The notes: generated by a model from the letters alone, not told the origin. Positions 29,265-39,058 are shown, counted from the first letter of the stretch. The stretch is 64,000 nt of DNA from Rhodothermaceae bacterium Tc-Br11_B2g6_7 (GCA_001564055.1 LKNB01000006.1:1-64000); one strand, 5' to 3'. Translations and numbers: made by a program.

Positions 29265-30812
29265 TTACGCATTGTTTCGGGCCAGGTCGAGAATCCCGTC
29301 GGCGGTATGGCGCTCTTCGCTCATGCGCGGCATTTTGGTCTGGCTGCTGACGGTCTCGTGGGCCTGACGAAGCCACGTGTGGAAGGTGCCGGGAGGCACG
29401 GAGACGACCTCAGGAGTGGCAAGGGCATCGCCCTCGCGCCGGATGCGGTAATGCCGGTTAGCCTCCAGCAGGTAGCTGTCAATCAAGTCGGCAAACGCGG
29501 AGAGGTCATCGGGGGGCGTTTCGAACTCCACCAGCCATTGGTGGGCCGGGGGACGATCGGTATCGGCCAACAGGGGGGCCAGATGAAATTCGCTGAAGTG
29601 CGTCCTCGTTTGCTGGCAGGCGTGATAGAGCGCTTCTCGGGCTTCTTCTCCAAACAGTGCTTCGCCATACTTGTCGATCATCTCGCTGGTACGGCCGGCC
29701 ACGACAATCTTGTACGGGTCTTTTTGGGTGAAGCGCACGACGTCGCCCACCTGATACGCCCAGAGCCCGCTGGCATTGCTGACAAACGTTGCGTAGCGCA
29801 CGCCCGTCTCGATGGTTTCGAGGGTGTAGCGTGTAGGGTTGGGGCTGGAGAGCTCGTCCATACGCACAAATTCGTAAAACACGCCGGCGTTGGTGTGGAG
29901 CAGGAGGGCCGGATCATGGACTTCGTTTTGGAAGGCGAAGAAGCCCTCCGAGGCGCCGTAGGTTTCTACAAAATCCAGGCGGGGCAGTCCGATCAGCTCC
30001 TGCAACAGCTCCCGGTACGAATCCAGGGCAACGCCGCCCGAGATAAAGACCTGGAGGTTGGGCCAGATTTCCCCGACCGTCTGCACGTTGGTGTCGTGCC
30101 GAGCATTGTACCGCTCGATGAGGATATGAAAGAGGGAGGCGGCCCAGGAGGGCACCATCACCATCAAGCGGATGTCCTGGTCCATCGCCCGGTCGGCGAT
30201 CGCCTCGAGCTTACGGCGCCAGTTGGGTTCGTCCAGCACGTCATCAGACACCGCCTGAAACAACGTGCGGAAGAAACCCGGGGCGTGCTCGGCCAGAATA
30301 CCGCTGACCTCTCCGGCCAGTACGCCCGGGCGCTGGGGGTCTTCGTCGAGCGTGCCGGGAATGGTGAGGTGCTTGCCGAGCAAGAACTGCCAGTGGCCGG
30401 TTTCGACGAGGTAATTCATTCCCACGCCCAGGCTAAACGACCGGTTGTGGGCAATGGTAGCGTCGGAAATGGGCATCACCTTGCCCTCGGAGGTGGTGCC
30501 GCTGGAGACGGCAAAGTTGGTTGTGCGCCCCGGCCAGAAGACGTCAGGTACGCCATCGCGGACGCGGGCGGCATCGTCGCAGATGTCCTCCCATTGGTGG
30601 AGCGGGACGCGTTCCTGAAACGCCGCGACCACGTCCGGCGCGTCGGCGATCGCGGCGAAGTCAAACCGCTGGCCCCACTTTGTGCCAGCAGCTGTACGCA
30701 AGAGGTCGCGCAGCAGCGTGCGCTGCGTGGTGAGGGGCGCGCGTTTGCCTTGCTCGGCACGGCGCAGGGGGCCCGGCACAGCACGCAGAAGAGAACCGAT
30801 AAACGAAACCAT
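29265..30812 (-). CDS. GH3 family acyl-adenylating protein
   Basis: This protein of about 515 aa is of the GH3 (auxin-responsive promoter) family, ANL-superfamily enzymes that adenylate a carboxylate and in plants conjugate it to amino acids. Visible ATP-binding motifs are FAVSSGTTSEGKVMPIS, ETYGASEGFFAFQNEV and WAYQVGDVVRFTQKDPYK. The ATG at 30812 (MVSFIGSLLRA) matches the usual GH3 start; an in-frame start at 30875 adds 21 residues. The bacterial substrate is not known. It sits upstream of the sigma factor on the same strand with 238 bp between them, and there is no obvious pathway partner. Confidence 0.87.
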   Translation of the reverse strand: MVSFIGSLLRAVPGPLRRAEQGKRAPLTTQRTLLRDLLRTAAGTKWGQRFDFAAIADAPDVVAAFQERVPLHQWEDICDDAARVRDGVPDVFWPGRTTNFAVSSGTTSEGKVMPISDATIAHNRSFSLGVGMNYLVETGHWQFLLGKHLTIPGTLDEDPQRPGVLAGEVSGILAEHAPGFFRTLFQAVSDDVLDEPNWRRKLEAIADRAMDQDIRLMVMVPSWAASLFHILIERYNARHDTNVQTVGEIWPNLQVFISGGVALDSYRELLQELIGLPRLDFVETYGASEGFFAFQNEVHDPALLLHTNAGVFYEFVRMDELSSPNPTRYTLETIETGVRYATFVSNASGLWAYQVGDVVRFTQKDPYKIVVAGRTSEMIDKYGEALFGEEAREALYHACQQTRTHFSEFHLAPLLADTDRPPAHQWLVEFETPPDDLSAFADLIDSYLLEANRHYRIRREGDALATPEVVSVPPGTFHTWLRQAHETVSSQTKMPRMSEERHTADGILDLARNNA

Positions 30813-30942
30813 AAAGGAGGATAGCAGACACAAAAACAGTGACCGCGCATGGCCCGCACGGAGCCCGTAGCGCACGCCGTACGTAGGCGGGAGACCGTCT
30901 ACGTTTCACTCGGGGAAAGTTGCCCGTACGGCATCCCGGCGG

Positions 30943-31737
30943 TTACTTTTGCCGAAGGGCCAGAAACGTCATGTCATCGGTCGCCGGGCGTCCGGCCCAG
31001 AGATCGCTGCGCGACTTGAGTTGCTCGATGAGCGCGTGGGGAGGCAGGGGTGCGACGGAGGCAAAGAAGTCAGCGATGCGCCGGTAGCCCAGCATGTCGC
31101 CGGCATCGTTGAATCGCTCGGAGAGCCCGTCGCTCATCAGGAGGACCTGATCGTTGGGGGCGAGCTCCACGGTCTGCTCCGCATAGGCAAAGTCGTGGAT
31201 GCTGCCGAGGGGGAGGCCCTTCAGCACCACAAACTCCACATGACCGGAGCCGGCGCGGTAGACGAGCGCAGGCGGCATCCCGGCCGTGGCGATTTGCAAC
31301 GTGCGGGCGTTGTAGCGCAGCAGCGAGAGGCTCATGTAGAGCCCGCACAGGTTCATGCGGCGAATGGTACCGGAGAACCGCGATAGCGCGTCGGTGAGCG
31401 GTTCCTCAGGCGCGACCGTCTGGAAGAGCGTCTTCGCCGCAGTGGCCATCATACTGGCCGGCAAGCCGTGGCCTGTAGCGTCGCCAATGGCCAAGAGGAG
31501 GCGGTCATCGCCCTCAGGGCGCACGTCATAGTAATCGCCACCGACCTCAGTAGCGGCGTACAGCACGGCATCCAACTCCACCTGAGGGTGATTCGGCATC
31601 ACGTCCGGTAGCATGCACTGCTGGAGGGCGCGTACGCTCTGAATTTCTTGCTCCTGCCGAACGGCCGTGGGAGCATCCGGATGTTGAGGGTATGCGGCGG
31701 AAACCATATAACGAGGTCGATTAGCTATCATAGCCAA
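30943..31737 (-). CDS. SpoIIE/RsbU-type PP2C protein phosphatase
   Basis: This 264-residue serine phosphatase has a PPM (SpoIIE) domain covering nearly the whole protein. Metal-binding aspartates appear in ATEVGGDYYDVRPEGDD, IGDATGHGLPASMMA, LLMSDGLSERFN and PATDDMTFLALR. Proteins of this family dephosphorylate anti-sigma-factor antagonists (partner switching) or act as receiver-linked outputs. No sensor domain is fused; the N-terminal 45 residues contain a short helix (QEQEIQSVRALQQCMLPD) typical of SpoIIE linkers. No anti-sigma antagonist gene is adjacent. Confidence 0.9.
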   Translation of the reverse strand: MAMIANRPRYMVSAAYPQHPDAPTAVRQEQEIQSVRALQQCMLPDVMPNHPQVELDAVLYAATEVGGDYYDVRPEGDDRLLLAIGDATGHGLPASMMATAAKTLFQTVAPEEPLTDALSRFSGTIRRMNLCGLYMSLSLLRYNARTLQIATAGMPPALVYRAGSGHVEFVVLKGLPLGSIHDFAYAEQTVELAPNDQVLLMSDGLSERFNDAGDMLGYRRIADFFASVAPLPPHALIEQLKSRSDLWAGRPATDDMTFLALRQK

Positions 31738-31876
31738 ATAGAAAGATGAAGTAGATCGTCACGTTCCGTTCGGCTCACGGTCTTAGCTTGCGCGTCACAA
31801 GCATGAACACGTCCCACAGACTCGGTGAAGGGGGTGCCAAGCCAGACGTGGAAATCGCGGGGAGGATCGGGCATGC

Positions 31877-32443
31877 TTAACGGGGCGGACGGCTCCGCTG
31901 TCCGGTGCTGCCGTCCACGGTCCAGAACCCGCGCCCTTCGCCCCGGGCGCGCGTCTCGGCCGCAATGAAGGCGTCCGCCTCCTGGTAGTCTCCGCGCTGC
32001 GCCTGGGCAAAGCCCTGCGTCAGGAGATGCTCGTTCAAGAACACGCGGTCGCCGCTGTCTTCCGCAATGAAGTAGACGTAGGCCAGCAGGGCGCCGTCCG
32101 GGGTGCGGTGGTCGTGGGCACGGTAGGCCGGGTCATAGGCCAGTTCCACGGTGGCGCCCTCGGCGGTGTCAACCACGAACCCATGCGCGGCTTCCGCCCG
32201 GGCCCGCAACGCCGCCGGCTCCTGACTGGTGCGCAGTGCCCATCGCTCCAGATCGGGCCCGTAGGTACGGGGCGGCACGTCCACCCCAATCAGCCGCACG
32301 CGCTCGCCATCGGACAGGTGCAGCGTATGGGCTTCCGCTACAGAGGCGACCACAAGGGTATCATCTGCGGCGGACAGCGAACGTGGCGGTACATCCCCGC
32401 CGGAAAACAGCGCGACGGAGATCAACAGGATAAAGAGATGCAT
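31877..32443 (-). CDS. Secreted SNase-like (thermonuclease) domain protein
   Basis: This 188-residue protein starts MHLFILLISVALFSGGDV, a signal-peptide-like N-terminus (an in-frame start at 32464 adds seven residues). The OB-fold SNase domain is seen in SDGERVRLIGVDVPPR, DHRTPDGALLAYVYF and VFLNEHLLTQGFAQAQRG. Staphylococcal-nuclease-like proteins cleave nucleic acids outside the cytoplasm. The first catalytic Arg region and the DGALLAYVY strand are present, but the insertion YGPDLERWALRTSQEPAALR and the missing classic EAPE segment leave activity uncertain. Confidence 0.75.
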   Translation of the reverse strand: MHLFILLISVALFSGGDVPPRSLSAADDTLVVASVAEAHTLHLSDGERVRLIGVDVPPRTYGPDLERWALRTSQEPAALRARAEAAHGFVVDTAEGATVELAYDPAYRAHDHRTPDGALLAYVYFIAEDSGDRVFLNEHLLTQGFAQAQRGDYQEADAFIAAETRARGEGRGFWTVDGSTGQRSRPPR

Positions 32444-32638
32444 GGCGCGCAGGCAGCAAGACAAGACAAAAAGACGGTAACAGACCCTTCAGGTATCGTG
32501 CAAACCGCCGTAGCACTTAACCGCAGGTCATCCTGCTCTGCCCTGCACGTAGCGTGCCAGTCTGTGCGCTGGGTGCCTGAACCGCTCTTATCTGTACCGG
32601 GCAGCCTCCGCCTGCGGTTCCTCAGGGAGGAACGTCCT

Positions 32639-33079
32639 TCAGGAGCGGTCGACCAGCAGGTTCAAGTTGCGGTAAAACGAGCGCCGGTAATTGGGGCCAC
32701 TTTGGCCGGCGTATGATCCCCCGCGCGCCTCGCTCTGCTCAGCCCGGATGCGGACCCTGCCGTCGGCGTCGGCAGGCTCAATGAGCACCGTCATCTGCTG
32801 TTGCAGCGCGCCACCAGTTTCGCTTGCGCGGTCGCGTTCCAGCAGAGCCTCAACGCGCACCCGGTTGCCCTCCAGGCGGTCGATGACCGCGTTGCCTGTA
32901 AAGCCGGTTCGGACCAGCGCCTCTTCCACCAGGTTGATGGCTTCATCGGTGGTGAGCTGGTATTCAACGCCCTGCGTAGCGCCGATGCCGCCGCAGCCTG
33001 TTGGGAGCATGAGCAGAAGGGCAACGCCAGCAAACCAGTAGATCGGGGAGGTGCTTCGGGAGCGGAGAAGGGCGCGCAT
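32639..33079 (-). CDS. Hypothetical lipoprotein
   Basis: This 146-residue protein has an N-terminal hydrophobic stretch followed by a lipobox, LLLMLPTGC, near residue 29, so it is probably a lipoprotein of the cell envelope. The mature part is charged (TDEAINLVEEALVRTGF, RVRVEALLERD, DADGRVRIRAEQSEA) and resembles small mixed alpha/beta lipoproteins. I do not recognise the family. It follows pcm on the same strand with about 160 bp between. Confidence 0.65.
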   Translation of the reverse strand: MRALLRSRSTSPIYWFAGVALLLMLPTGCGGIGATQGVEYQLTTDEAINLVEEALVRTGFTGNAVIDRLEGNRVRVEALLERDRASETGGALQQQMTVLIEPADADGRVRIRAEQSEARGGSYAGQSGPNYRRSFYRNLNLLVDRS

Positions 33080-33238
33080 GGGAGCGAAGGGGTGGGTAAC
33101 AAGGAGCAGGCCGCCAGTGCTGGCGTTGAGTATCGTCCACCATACGAAATGCCGTTGTTCTCTTCCACTCTTTTGTTCGGCCAGCAGTGCGGCGGTGGTG
33201 TCCCGCGCGCGGTGATGGCTACGGCGTTTTGCTGCAGC

Positions 33239-33922
33239 CTATTCTGTCTCCTCCTGTTCCAGCCCGCCTTCGGCGCCTACCAGCGGCACAAAGCGAAACC
33301 GGTGGTGGCTCTCCTGCTCATAGGAGTCCTCCCCCGTGCGATACACGCGCCGCATCACCTGTCCGCCGGATTCGCCGACCGGAACCACCAGGCGGCCGCC
33401 GTCATGTTTTGCGGACGGCACCCGAAGCTGCTCCATCAGCGGCTGCGGTACGTCGGCTGCGCCGGCCGTCACCACGATGCCATCGTACGGGGCGAACGCC
33501 GGCCACCCAAGCGACCCGTCGCCGGCCCGGGAGACGACCCGGTAGCCGAGGTCCTCCAGCACGTCGGTGGCTCGCTGCAGCAGGGCGCGGTGCCGCTCAA
33601 TGGTGAAGACGCGCGCGCCCATCTCGCAGAGCACCGCCGCCTGGTAGCCGCTGCCGGTTCCCACCTCCAGCACGCGGTCGTCCGGCTGAACGTCCAGCAG
33701 CATCGTCTGATAGGCTACCGTGAAGGGCTGGGAGATCGTCTGTCGCTTGCCGATGGGCAGCGCTTCGTCGCGGTAGGCCCGGTTGCGCAGGGCCGGCTCC
33801 ACAAACGCGTGGCGCGGGACCTTGGCGATGGCTTTGAGGACGCGTTTGTCGTCGATGCCGCGCTCGTGCAGCTCTTCCACCAGCCGCCGGCGTTGCTGTT
33901 GGTACTTGCGAGAGGAAGCCAT
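33239..33922 (-). CDS. pcm: Protein-L-isoaspartate O-methyltransferase
   Basis: Pcm methylates L-isoaspartyl residues in damaged proteins, starting their repair. The 227-residue SAM-dependent enzyme has the family segment GKRQTISQPFTVAYQTMLL, SAM motif I DRVLEVGTGSGYQAAVL and the C-terminal VVPVGESGGQVMRRVYR. Length and order match the family. It lies 60 bp after cdaA on the same strand, in the cluster folP-cdaA-pcm. Confidence 0.93.
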   Translation of the reverse strand: MASSRKYQQQRRRLVEELHERGIDDKRVLKAIAKVPRHAFVEPALRNRAYRDEALPIGKRQTISQPFTVAYQTMLLDVQPDDRVLEVGTGSGYQAAVLCEMGARVFTIERHRALLQRATDVLEDLGYRVVSRAGDGSLGWPAFAPYDGIVVTAGAADVPQPLMEQLRVPSAKHDGGRLVVPVGESGGQVMRRVYRTGEDSYEQESHHRFRFVPLVGAEGGLEQEETE

Positions 33923-33982
33923 GGGTGGGTAGGGGTGCAGAAAACAAGTGGGAAACGAGTAGCGGGCGGGGCCCGGCGTAGG

Positions 33983-34765
33983 TCAGGCGGCAGCGGTTGC
34001 TGAGGGGGCGCTGAGGGCATCCATCAGCTGGGCCTGCAACTCCTCCGCGGTGAGGTTGGAGATGAGGTCGCCGTTGCGGGAGACCGAGATCGTCCCAGTC
34101 TCTTCCGACACCACAATCACAAACGCATCGGTTTGCTCTGTGAGGCCCACGGCAGCGCGGTGCCGCAGCCCCAGTTGTGGGCTGAGCTTCATGCTGGTAG
34201 AGACCGGCAGGATGCACCGGGCAGCTTCCAGCTTGCGGTTGCGGATGATCACGGCGCCATCATGCAGCGGGTTCTGCCCGTGAAAGAGCGTCACCAGCAA
34301 GTCGCTGCTCACCCGCGCCCCCACCTGTTTGCCGGTTTCGATATAGTTGCGGAGCCCGGTTGACCGCTCCATGACGATGAGCGCGCCAATGTGTCGTTCG
34401 CTCATGTGCCGCGCCGCCTTGGTGACCTCCTCCACCAGTTCATCCTGATCGGACGAGGCAACGAAGCGGCGAACCAGCGGGTTTTGCCCCAGCAGCAACA
34501 GCAGTCGCCGGATCTCGGGTTGAAAGAGCACGATAATGGCAAGGACCGCCACGTCCCCGATCGTAGAGAAGAGCGTCTCCATGATCGTCATGTTGGCCGC
34601 CGTCACGATCACCTGCACGAGGTACAGCGCCAGCACCCCCAGGAAGATAGACACGGCCAGCGTGCCGCGCATCAACAGGTAGAGCTTATAGAGGAGGTAG
34701 GAGACCAGGGCCACCTCCAGCACATCGACGATGCGGATGGGAATGAACCAGTCGAAAAGCGTCAC
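33983..34765 (-). CDS. cdaA: Diadenylate cyclase CdaA (c-di-AMP synthase)
   Basis: CdaA joins two ATP into the second messenger c-di-AMP, which controls potassium and osmolyte balance. The 260-residue protein has three N-terminal membrane helices (about 10-30, 36-58 and 65-80). The DisA_N catalytic domain follows, with the DGA motif in NPLHDGAVIIRNRKLEAARC and the RHR motif in LGLRHRAAVGLTE. A C-terminal tail of about 20 residues is Ala rich. It follows folP by 51 bp, the folP-cdaA pairing seen in Bacteroidota. No cdaR or glmM is adjacent. Osmotic control would suit a halophile. Confidence 0.93.
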   Translation of the reverse strand: MTLFDWFIPIRIVDVLEVALVSYLLYKLYLLMRGTLAVSIFLGVLALYLVQVIVTAANMTIMETLFSTIGDVAVLAIIVLFQPEIRRLLLLLGQNPLVRRFVASSDQDELVEEVTKAARHMSERHIGALIVMERSTGLRNYIETGKQVGARVSSDLLVTLFHGQNPLHDGAVIIRNRKLEAARCILPVSTSMKLSPQLGLRHRAAVGLTEQTDAFVIVVSEETGTISVSRNGDLISNLTAEELQAQLMDALSAPSATAAA

Positions 34766-34816
34766 GGGCGGGGTAGGTGGGGCGGGAACGGAGGGGGGCG
34801 AGAGGGCGGCTTCGGC

Positions 34817-35728
34817 TTACTGACCTGCGCGCGCCGTCGCCGTCAACAACGCGAGCATGTCAACGGTAGGGCCTACGTCATGGGTCCGCACCAGCGAGGC
34901 ACCGCGGAGCACAGCCACGGCCGTGGCGCCAAGGCTTCCGAAGAGGCGGTCTTTGATCGGCACAGGGGTGCCCGGGTTGCCCAGTACAGCGCCGATGCTG
35001 CTCTTGCGGGAGATCCCGACCATCACCGGATGCCCGAGGTCCACCAGGCGGTCCACCGCGTTGACCAGGCGCAGGTTTTCCTGGGTGGTCTTGCCAAACC
35101 CAACGCCCGGGTCCACGGCCACATCGCTGACGCCCGCTGCTTGGGCAAGGGTCACCGCCTCGTGCAGGGCATCCGTGACTTCCGCGACGACGTCCGTGTA
35201 CGTGTGCTCGTGGGGCATGGCACCGGGCCTGCCCAGCGAGTGCATCAAGATGAGGGGCGCACCGGCCTCGGCGGCCACCTCCGCCATCTCGGGGTAGATA
35301 CGTAGGCCGGTGATGTCGTTGATGAGATGCGCCCCGGCGCCGAGTGCTGCGCGGGCCACCTCAGGCTTGTAGGTATCCACCGAGATGAGCACCTCCGGAA
35401 AGCGTGCGGCGATGCCTTCTACCACGGGCACCACACGCTCACGCTCTTCCTGCAGCGCCACGGCCTCAGCCCCTTCGCCGTACGTCTTCCCGGCCGGCCG
35501 CGAGGATTCGCCTCCCACGTCGATGATGGCGGCTCCTTCGGCAATCATCTCCTCCGTTCGTGCCAGCGCCGCATCCAGGTCGGTGTACTGCCCGCCATCG
35601 GAGAACGAATCTGGGGTGACATTCAAGATGCCCATCACCTGCGCCGGTCCATCGGGAACGGGCCGGCAATCCAGGGCGCGCCCACGGCAATCGAGGATGA
35701 ATGAATCGGGCTCGGCGTGTTCAGGCAT
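34817..35728 (-). CDS. folP: Dihydropteroate synthase FolP
   Basis: FolP condenses p-aminobenzoate with dihydropterin pyrophosphate in folate synthesis and is the sulfonamide target. The 303-residue TIM barrel has MGILNVTPDSFSDGGQY (PABA/pterin loop), IIDVGGESSRPAGKTY, ISVDTYKPEVARAAL, HLINDITGL, DPGVGFGKTTQENL and VGISRKSSIGAVLG. Length is slightly above the usual 280 because of the N-terminal 28 residues. It heads folP-cdaA-pcm on the minus strand, with 250 bp of noncoding sequence upstream. Confidence 0.94.
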   Translation of the reverse strand: MPEHAEPDSFILDCRGRALDCRPVPDGPAQVMGILNVTPDSFSDGGQYTDLDAALARTEEMIAEGAAIIDVGGESSRPAGKTYGEGAEAVALQEERERVVPVVEGIAARFPEVLISVDTYKPEVARAALGAGAHLINDITGLRIYPEMAEVAAEAGAPLILMHSLGRPGAMPHEHTYTDVVAEVTDALHEAVTLAQAAGVSDVAVDPGVGFGKTTQENLRLVNAVDRLVDLGHPVMVGISRKSSIGAVLGNPGTPVPIKDRLFGSLGATAVAVLRGASLVRTHDVGPTVDMLALLTATARAGQ

Positions 35729-35978
35729 AGGTGTTAGCAGGTTGAACGGAAAGGATAGAATCGCGTGGCACCATACGAACCTCGCAACCTCTGGGGTTCG
35801 TGCGATACTGGCAGCTGAGCCCGTCCCATACTTGGTGCGCGAGGCGTGGGCAGGAGCCGCTGCAGGGGCACCATTTAAACTTTCGTAACAGACCTCTTGG
35901 ACCCTTTGGTGGGTAGAGCGTTACATTTGGCACATAGACTGCAATACCTTACGAACCCAATTCGACGGAGGTAGCGGT

Positions 35979-36575
35979 ATGGGAAAGAAACTCTTGATGC
36001 TGGTAGGCGACTTTGGAGAGGACTACGAGATCATGGTGCCGTTTCAGGCGCTCACGATGGTCGGCCATGAGGTGCATGCCGTGTGCCCCGGCAAGGAGGC
36101 CGGCGAGACGGTAAAGACCGCGATTCATGACTTCGAGGGCGACCAGACGTACACCGAGAAGCCAGGGCATAACTTTGAGCTGAATGCCACCTTCGACGCG
36201 ATCGACGAGACGCAGTACGATGCGCTGGTGGTGCCGGGCGGACGGGCGCCGGAGTACCTACGGCTGAACGACCGCGTGCTGGAAATCACACAGCACTTCT
36301 TTGCCGAGAACAAGCCGGTGGCATCCATCTGCCACGGCCTGCAGATCCTGGCCGCCGCCGGGGTCCTTGAGGGCCGCACCTGCACCGCGTACCCGGCGTG
36401 CGGACCCGAAGTGAGCCGTGCAGGCGGCACCTTCGTGGAGCGCGCCGCTGACGAGGTAGAGGTGGATGGCAACCTGGTCACCGCGCCGGCTTGGCCTGCG
36501 CATCCAGCCTGGCTGGCAGCATTCCTCGATGTGTTGGGGACCACCATCGACACCCGGGAGCCGGCCATGGCCTAA
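35979..36575 (+). CDS. DJ-1/PfpI family protein
   Basis: This 198-residue class I glutamine-amidotransferase-like protein of the DJ-1/PfpI superfamily has its nucleophile-elbow cysteine in [15 protein letters not shown], preceded by [13 protein letters not shown]. Family members act as glyoxalases/deglycases or intracellular proteases. GGAGG at 35967 lies 7 bp before the ATG, a clear Shine-Dalgarno sequence that is uncommon in this window and suggests strong translation. The gene is monocistronic, ending at a bidirectional terminator shared with the convergent glutamate dehydrogenase. Confidence 0.88.
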   Translation: MGKKLLMLVGDFGEDYEIMVPFQALTMVGHEVHAVCPGKEAGETVKTAIHDFEGDQTYTEKPGHNFELNATFDAIDETQYDALVVPGGRAPEYLRLNDRVLEITQHFFAENKPVASICHGLQILAAAGVLEGRTCTAYPACGPEVSRAGGTFVERAADEVEVDGNLVTAPAWPAHPAWLAAFLDVLGTTIDTREPAMA

Positions 36576-36609
36576 CGGCACGGGCTCTTGGACGACACGC
36601 GCTGTATAC

Positions 36610-36646
36610 AAAAAGCCGAGCTGCTCTTCGGAGCGCTCGGCTTTTT
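36610..36646. terminator. Bidirectional intrinsic terminator
   Basis: AAAAAGCCGAGC and GCTCGGCTTTTT form a 12-base inverted repeat around a short central sequence, giving a U-run on either strand. It lies between the DJ-1/PfpI gene (plus) and the glutamate dehydrogenase gene (minus), 35 bp and 60 bp from their stop codons. Confidence 0.9.
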
Positions 36647-36705
36647 ACATGGTCGATGGGAAAAGAGCAGCGGATAGGGTGCTGCTTGGCCGTCGGGCTG
36701 CAGGC

Positions 36706-38013
36706 TTACCCGTAGATGCCCCGCATTTGGAGCGCGGTGGCGACCTTGTCGATGCCCAGCACGTAGGCCCCGATGCGGAGCGAGACGTCGTATTGCTCAG
36801 CGGCATCATAGACGTTGTCAAACGCCTGGCGCATCGAACGGTCGAGCCGCCGGTTGACCCGGTCGAGCGTCCAGAAGTAGCCCTGCCGGTCCTGTACCCA
36901 TTCGAAGTACGAGACCGTCACGCCGCCCGCGTTGGCCAGGATGTCTGGAATGACGACCACCCCGTTGCTATTCAAGATATCATCAGCCGCAGGGGTTGTC
37001 GGGCCGTTGGCGCCTTCTGCAATGATGCGGGCCTGAATGTCGGCTGCGTTCTGCTTCGTAATCTGATCTTCCTTGGCCGCCGGCACGAGCACGTCCACAT
37101 CCAGCGTCAGGAGCTCATCATTTGAAATCTTATCTGCCTGCTGATAGCCTTCCAAGGAGCCCTTGTTGGCCTCCACGTAGTCGATCATCGCCTGCACGTC
37201 CAGTCCGTCCGCGTTGTAGTAGCCCCCGCTGATGTCGCTTACGGCCACCACCTTACAGCCCTGCTCGGCCAGCAGCAGTGCGGCGATCGAGCCCACGTTG
37301 CCAAAGCCCTGCACGGCCACCGTCGACTGATCCGGGCGCATGCCCTCGCGCTCCATCGCCGCCAGCGTGACCGTCATGACGCCGCGTCCGGTGGCCTCTT
37401 TGCGCCCGGCGGAGCCGCCCAGCAGGATGGGCTTGCCGGTCACGACCGCGTTTTCGGTGCGGCGGGAGTGCATGGAGTAAGTGTCCAGTATCCACGCCAT
37501 GATCTGTGCGTTTGTGTTCATGTCCGGCGCCGGGATGTCGCGGTCCGGGCCAAACACGTCGATCAGGTTGGCGGTGTAGCGCCGGGTGAGCCGCTCCACC
37601 TCGCCCGCACTCATCTCCCGGGGGTTGCAGCGCACGCCGCCTTTGGCGCCGCCAAACGGCACGCCGACCACCGCACACTTCCACGTCATCCAGGCGGCCA
37701 GGGCCTTCACCTCGTCGATGTCCACGTCCGGTGCAAAGCGGATCCCGCCTTTGCTCGGCCCAAGCACTTCGTTGTGAATCACCCGGATGCCCTCATACAT
37801 CTTCACCCGGCCGTTGTCCTGCACTACGGGCACGGCGGTGATGTGCACGCGCGAGGGGGTGATGAGGTACTCGTAGAACCCGGGGTCGAGCTCCAGGATT
37901 TCTGCAGCGATATCGAACCGCTCCACCATCGACTGAAAGGGGTCGTCGTGGTCGCGGATGGGCGCCGGCTCCTGGTAGACGGAGCGCTCATGGAGGTTGC
38001 GTTTGAACGGCAT
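36706..38013 (-). CDS. Glu/Leu/Phe/Val dehydrogenase (glutamate dehydrogenase)
   Basis: This 435-residue enzyme reversibly deaminates glutamate to 2-oxoglutarate. The substrate-binding segment is [20 protein letters not shown], the catalytic lysine lies in [15 protein letters not shown], the NAD-binding motif is [17 protein letters not shown], and [15 protein letters not shown] is the conserved C-terminal loop. The ATG at 38013 is preferred; a longer in-frame start at 38112 adds 33 residues overlapping the divergent gene. It is highly acidic, as expected for a halophile. The product sits beside alanine dehydrogenase, pointing to amino-acid nitrogen metabolism. Confidence 0.92.
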   Translation of the reverse strand: MPFKRNLHERSVYQEPAPIRDHDDPFQSMVERFDIAAEILELDPGFYEYLITPSRVHITAVPVVQDNGRVKMYEGIRVIHNEVLGPSKGGIRFAPDVDIDEVKALAAWMTWKCAVVGVPFGGAKGGVRCNPREMSAGEVERLTRRYTANLIDVFGPDRDIPAPDMNTNAQIMAWILDTYSMHSRRTENAVVTGKPILLGGSAGRKEATGRGVMTVTLAAMEREGMRPDQSTVAVQGFGNVGSIAALLLAEQGCKVVAVSDISGGYYNADGLDVQAMIDYVEANKGSLEGYQQADKISNDELLTLDVDVLVPAAKEDQITKQNAADIQARIIAEGANGPTTPAADDILNSNGVVVIPDILANAGGVTVSYFEWVQDRQGYFWTLDRVNRRLDRSMRQAFDNVYDAAEQYDVSLRIGAYVLGIDKVATALQMRGIYG

Positions 38014-38110
38014 AACAGCATAGGGGTTGGAAAAAGAGCTTGGCGGGTGCGCCGCCGGAGTAGGTGCCACGTGGACCCTATAAGGTATGAGTTTGTGAGC
38101 AACCTGCAAC

Positions 38111-38923
38111 ATGAATCTTCTTCAAGGATCTACCCGACTCCTCCCCTCCATGCCCCTGTCCCGCCGCCGCAAGCATGCGATTTCGCAGCTCACCCGGAAG
38201 CGCACCCGCGACGCAGCGGGCGAGATGTTGGTGGAGGGCGTCCGCAGCGTGGAGTCGGCCGTAGCCGCGGGCGCGCCGTTGATCGAGCTGGTCGTGACGC
38301 CGGAGGCCGCTGCGGCACCCCGGGTGGCGGCGTTGCTCGAAGCGGCCCAAGCGCCTGTCCACACGGTAGCCGCCGAGGAGATGCGCAGCCTTAGCGCCAC
38401 CGCCACCTCGCAGGGGGTGCTGGCGGTGGTAGCGACGCAGCACACGCCGCCGGAGGCGTTAACAGACGCGACTACGGTGCTCCTGCTCGATGGCGTGCAG
38501 GATCCCGGCAACGTGGGCACGATGATCCGCACGGCAGCGTGGTTTGGGGTCGATGCCGTAGCGAGCGCGCCCGGCACGGCGGGCTTCTTCGGGCCCAAAG
38601 TGGTGCGGGCGGCGGCCGGGAGCCTGTGGGACGTGCGCCTGAGTCATGCACCCGACGCCGCCGCGCTCCTGCAGCAGCTACGCCGCCACGACTTTCGGTG
38701 CTATGGCGCCGACCTCTACGGGACGCCGGCGGCCCACTGGTCGCCCGCGCGCCCGGCGGTACTCGTGATGGGCAGCGAAGCGCACGGCCTTTCGCCTGCC
38801 GTACGAGATGCGCTGGATGAGCCGGTCGCCATTCCGGGAAGTGCCTCCCGCGAAGGCGCCGAGTCGCTGAATGTGGCCGTGGCGGCGGGTATCCTCATGC
38901 ACGCGTGGCAGGGGAAGGGGTAG
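38111..38923 (+). CDS. TrmH/SpoU-family RNA 2'-O-methyltransferase
   Basis: This SPOUT methyltransferase is about 270 aa (or 257 aa from ATG 38150, MPLSRRRKHAISQL). The N-terminal substrate-binding domain (LVEGVRSVESAVAAGAPLIE) is followed by the knotted catalytic domain with motif 1 DGVQDPGNVGTMIRTA, motif 2 LVMGSEAHGLSP and motif 3 EGAESLNVAVAAGI. Members methylate ribose in 23S rRNA or tRNA; the exact target is not predictable. It is divergent from glutamate dehydrogenase across about 100 bp. Confidence 0.9.
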   Translation: MNLLQGSTRLLPSMPLSRRRKHAISQLTRKRTRDAAGEMLVEGVRSVESAVAAGAPLIELVVTPEAAAAPRVAALLEAAQAPVHTVAAEEMRSLSATATSQGVLAVVATQHTPPEALTDATTVLLLDGVQDPGNVGTMIRTAAWFGVDAVASAPGTAGFFGPKVVRAAAGSLWDVRLSHAPDAAALLQQLRRHDFRCYGADLYGTPAAHWSPARPAVLVMGSEAHGLSPAVRDALDEPVAIPGSASREGAESLNVAVAAGILMHAWQGKG

Positions 38924-39018
38924 CCCGCGCCGTCTGCCCGTTGAGCTTCACACGCACGCCGGAACGGTACCGCGAGGATCATCCCCTTTCGTCGAAAAAC
39001 CACGGACCTGCGCCAAAA

Positions 39019-39058
39019 TAGTGCAGCAATGCTACTATTTTACTATGCTATTGCACTA
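39019..39058. promoter_or_regulatory. AT-rich inverted repeat upstream of alanine dehydrogenase
   Basis: TAGTGCA (39019-39025) and TGCACTA (39052-39058) are inverted, with partly complementary AATGCTA and TATGCTAT inside. It is an AT-rich patch in an otherwise GC-rich region, 42 bp before the ald start, so promoter or operator function is plausible. No regulator is identified. Confidence 0.4.
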
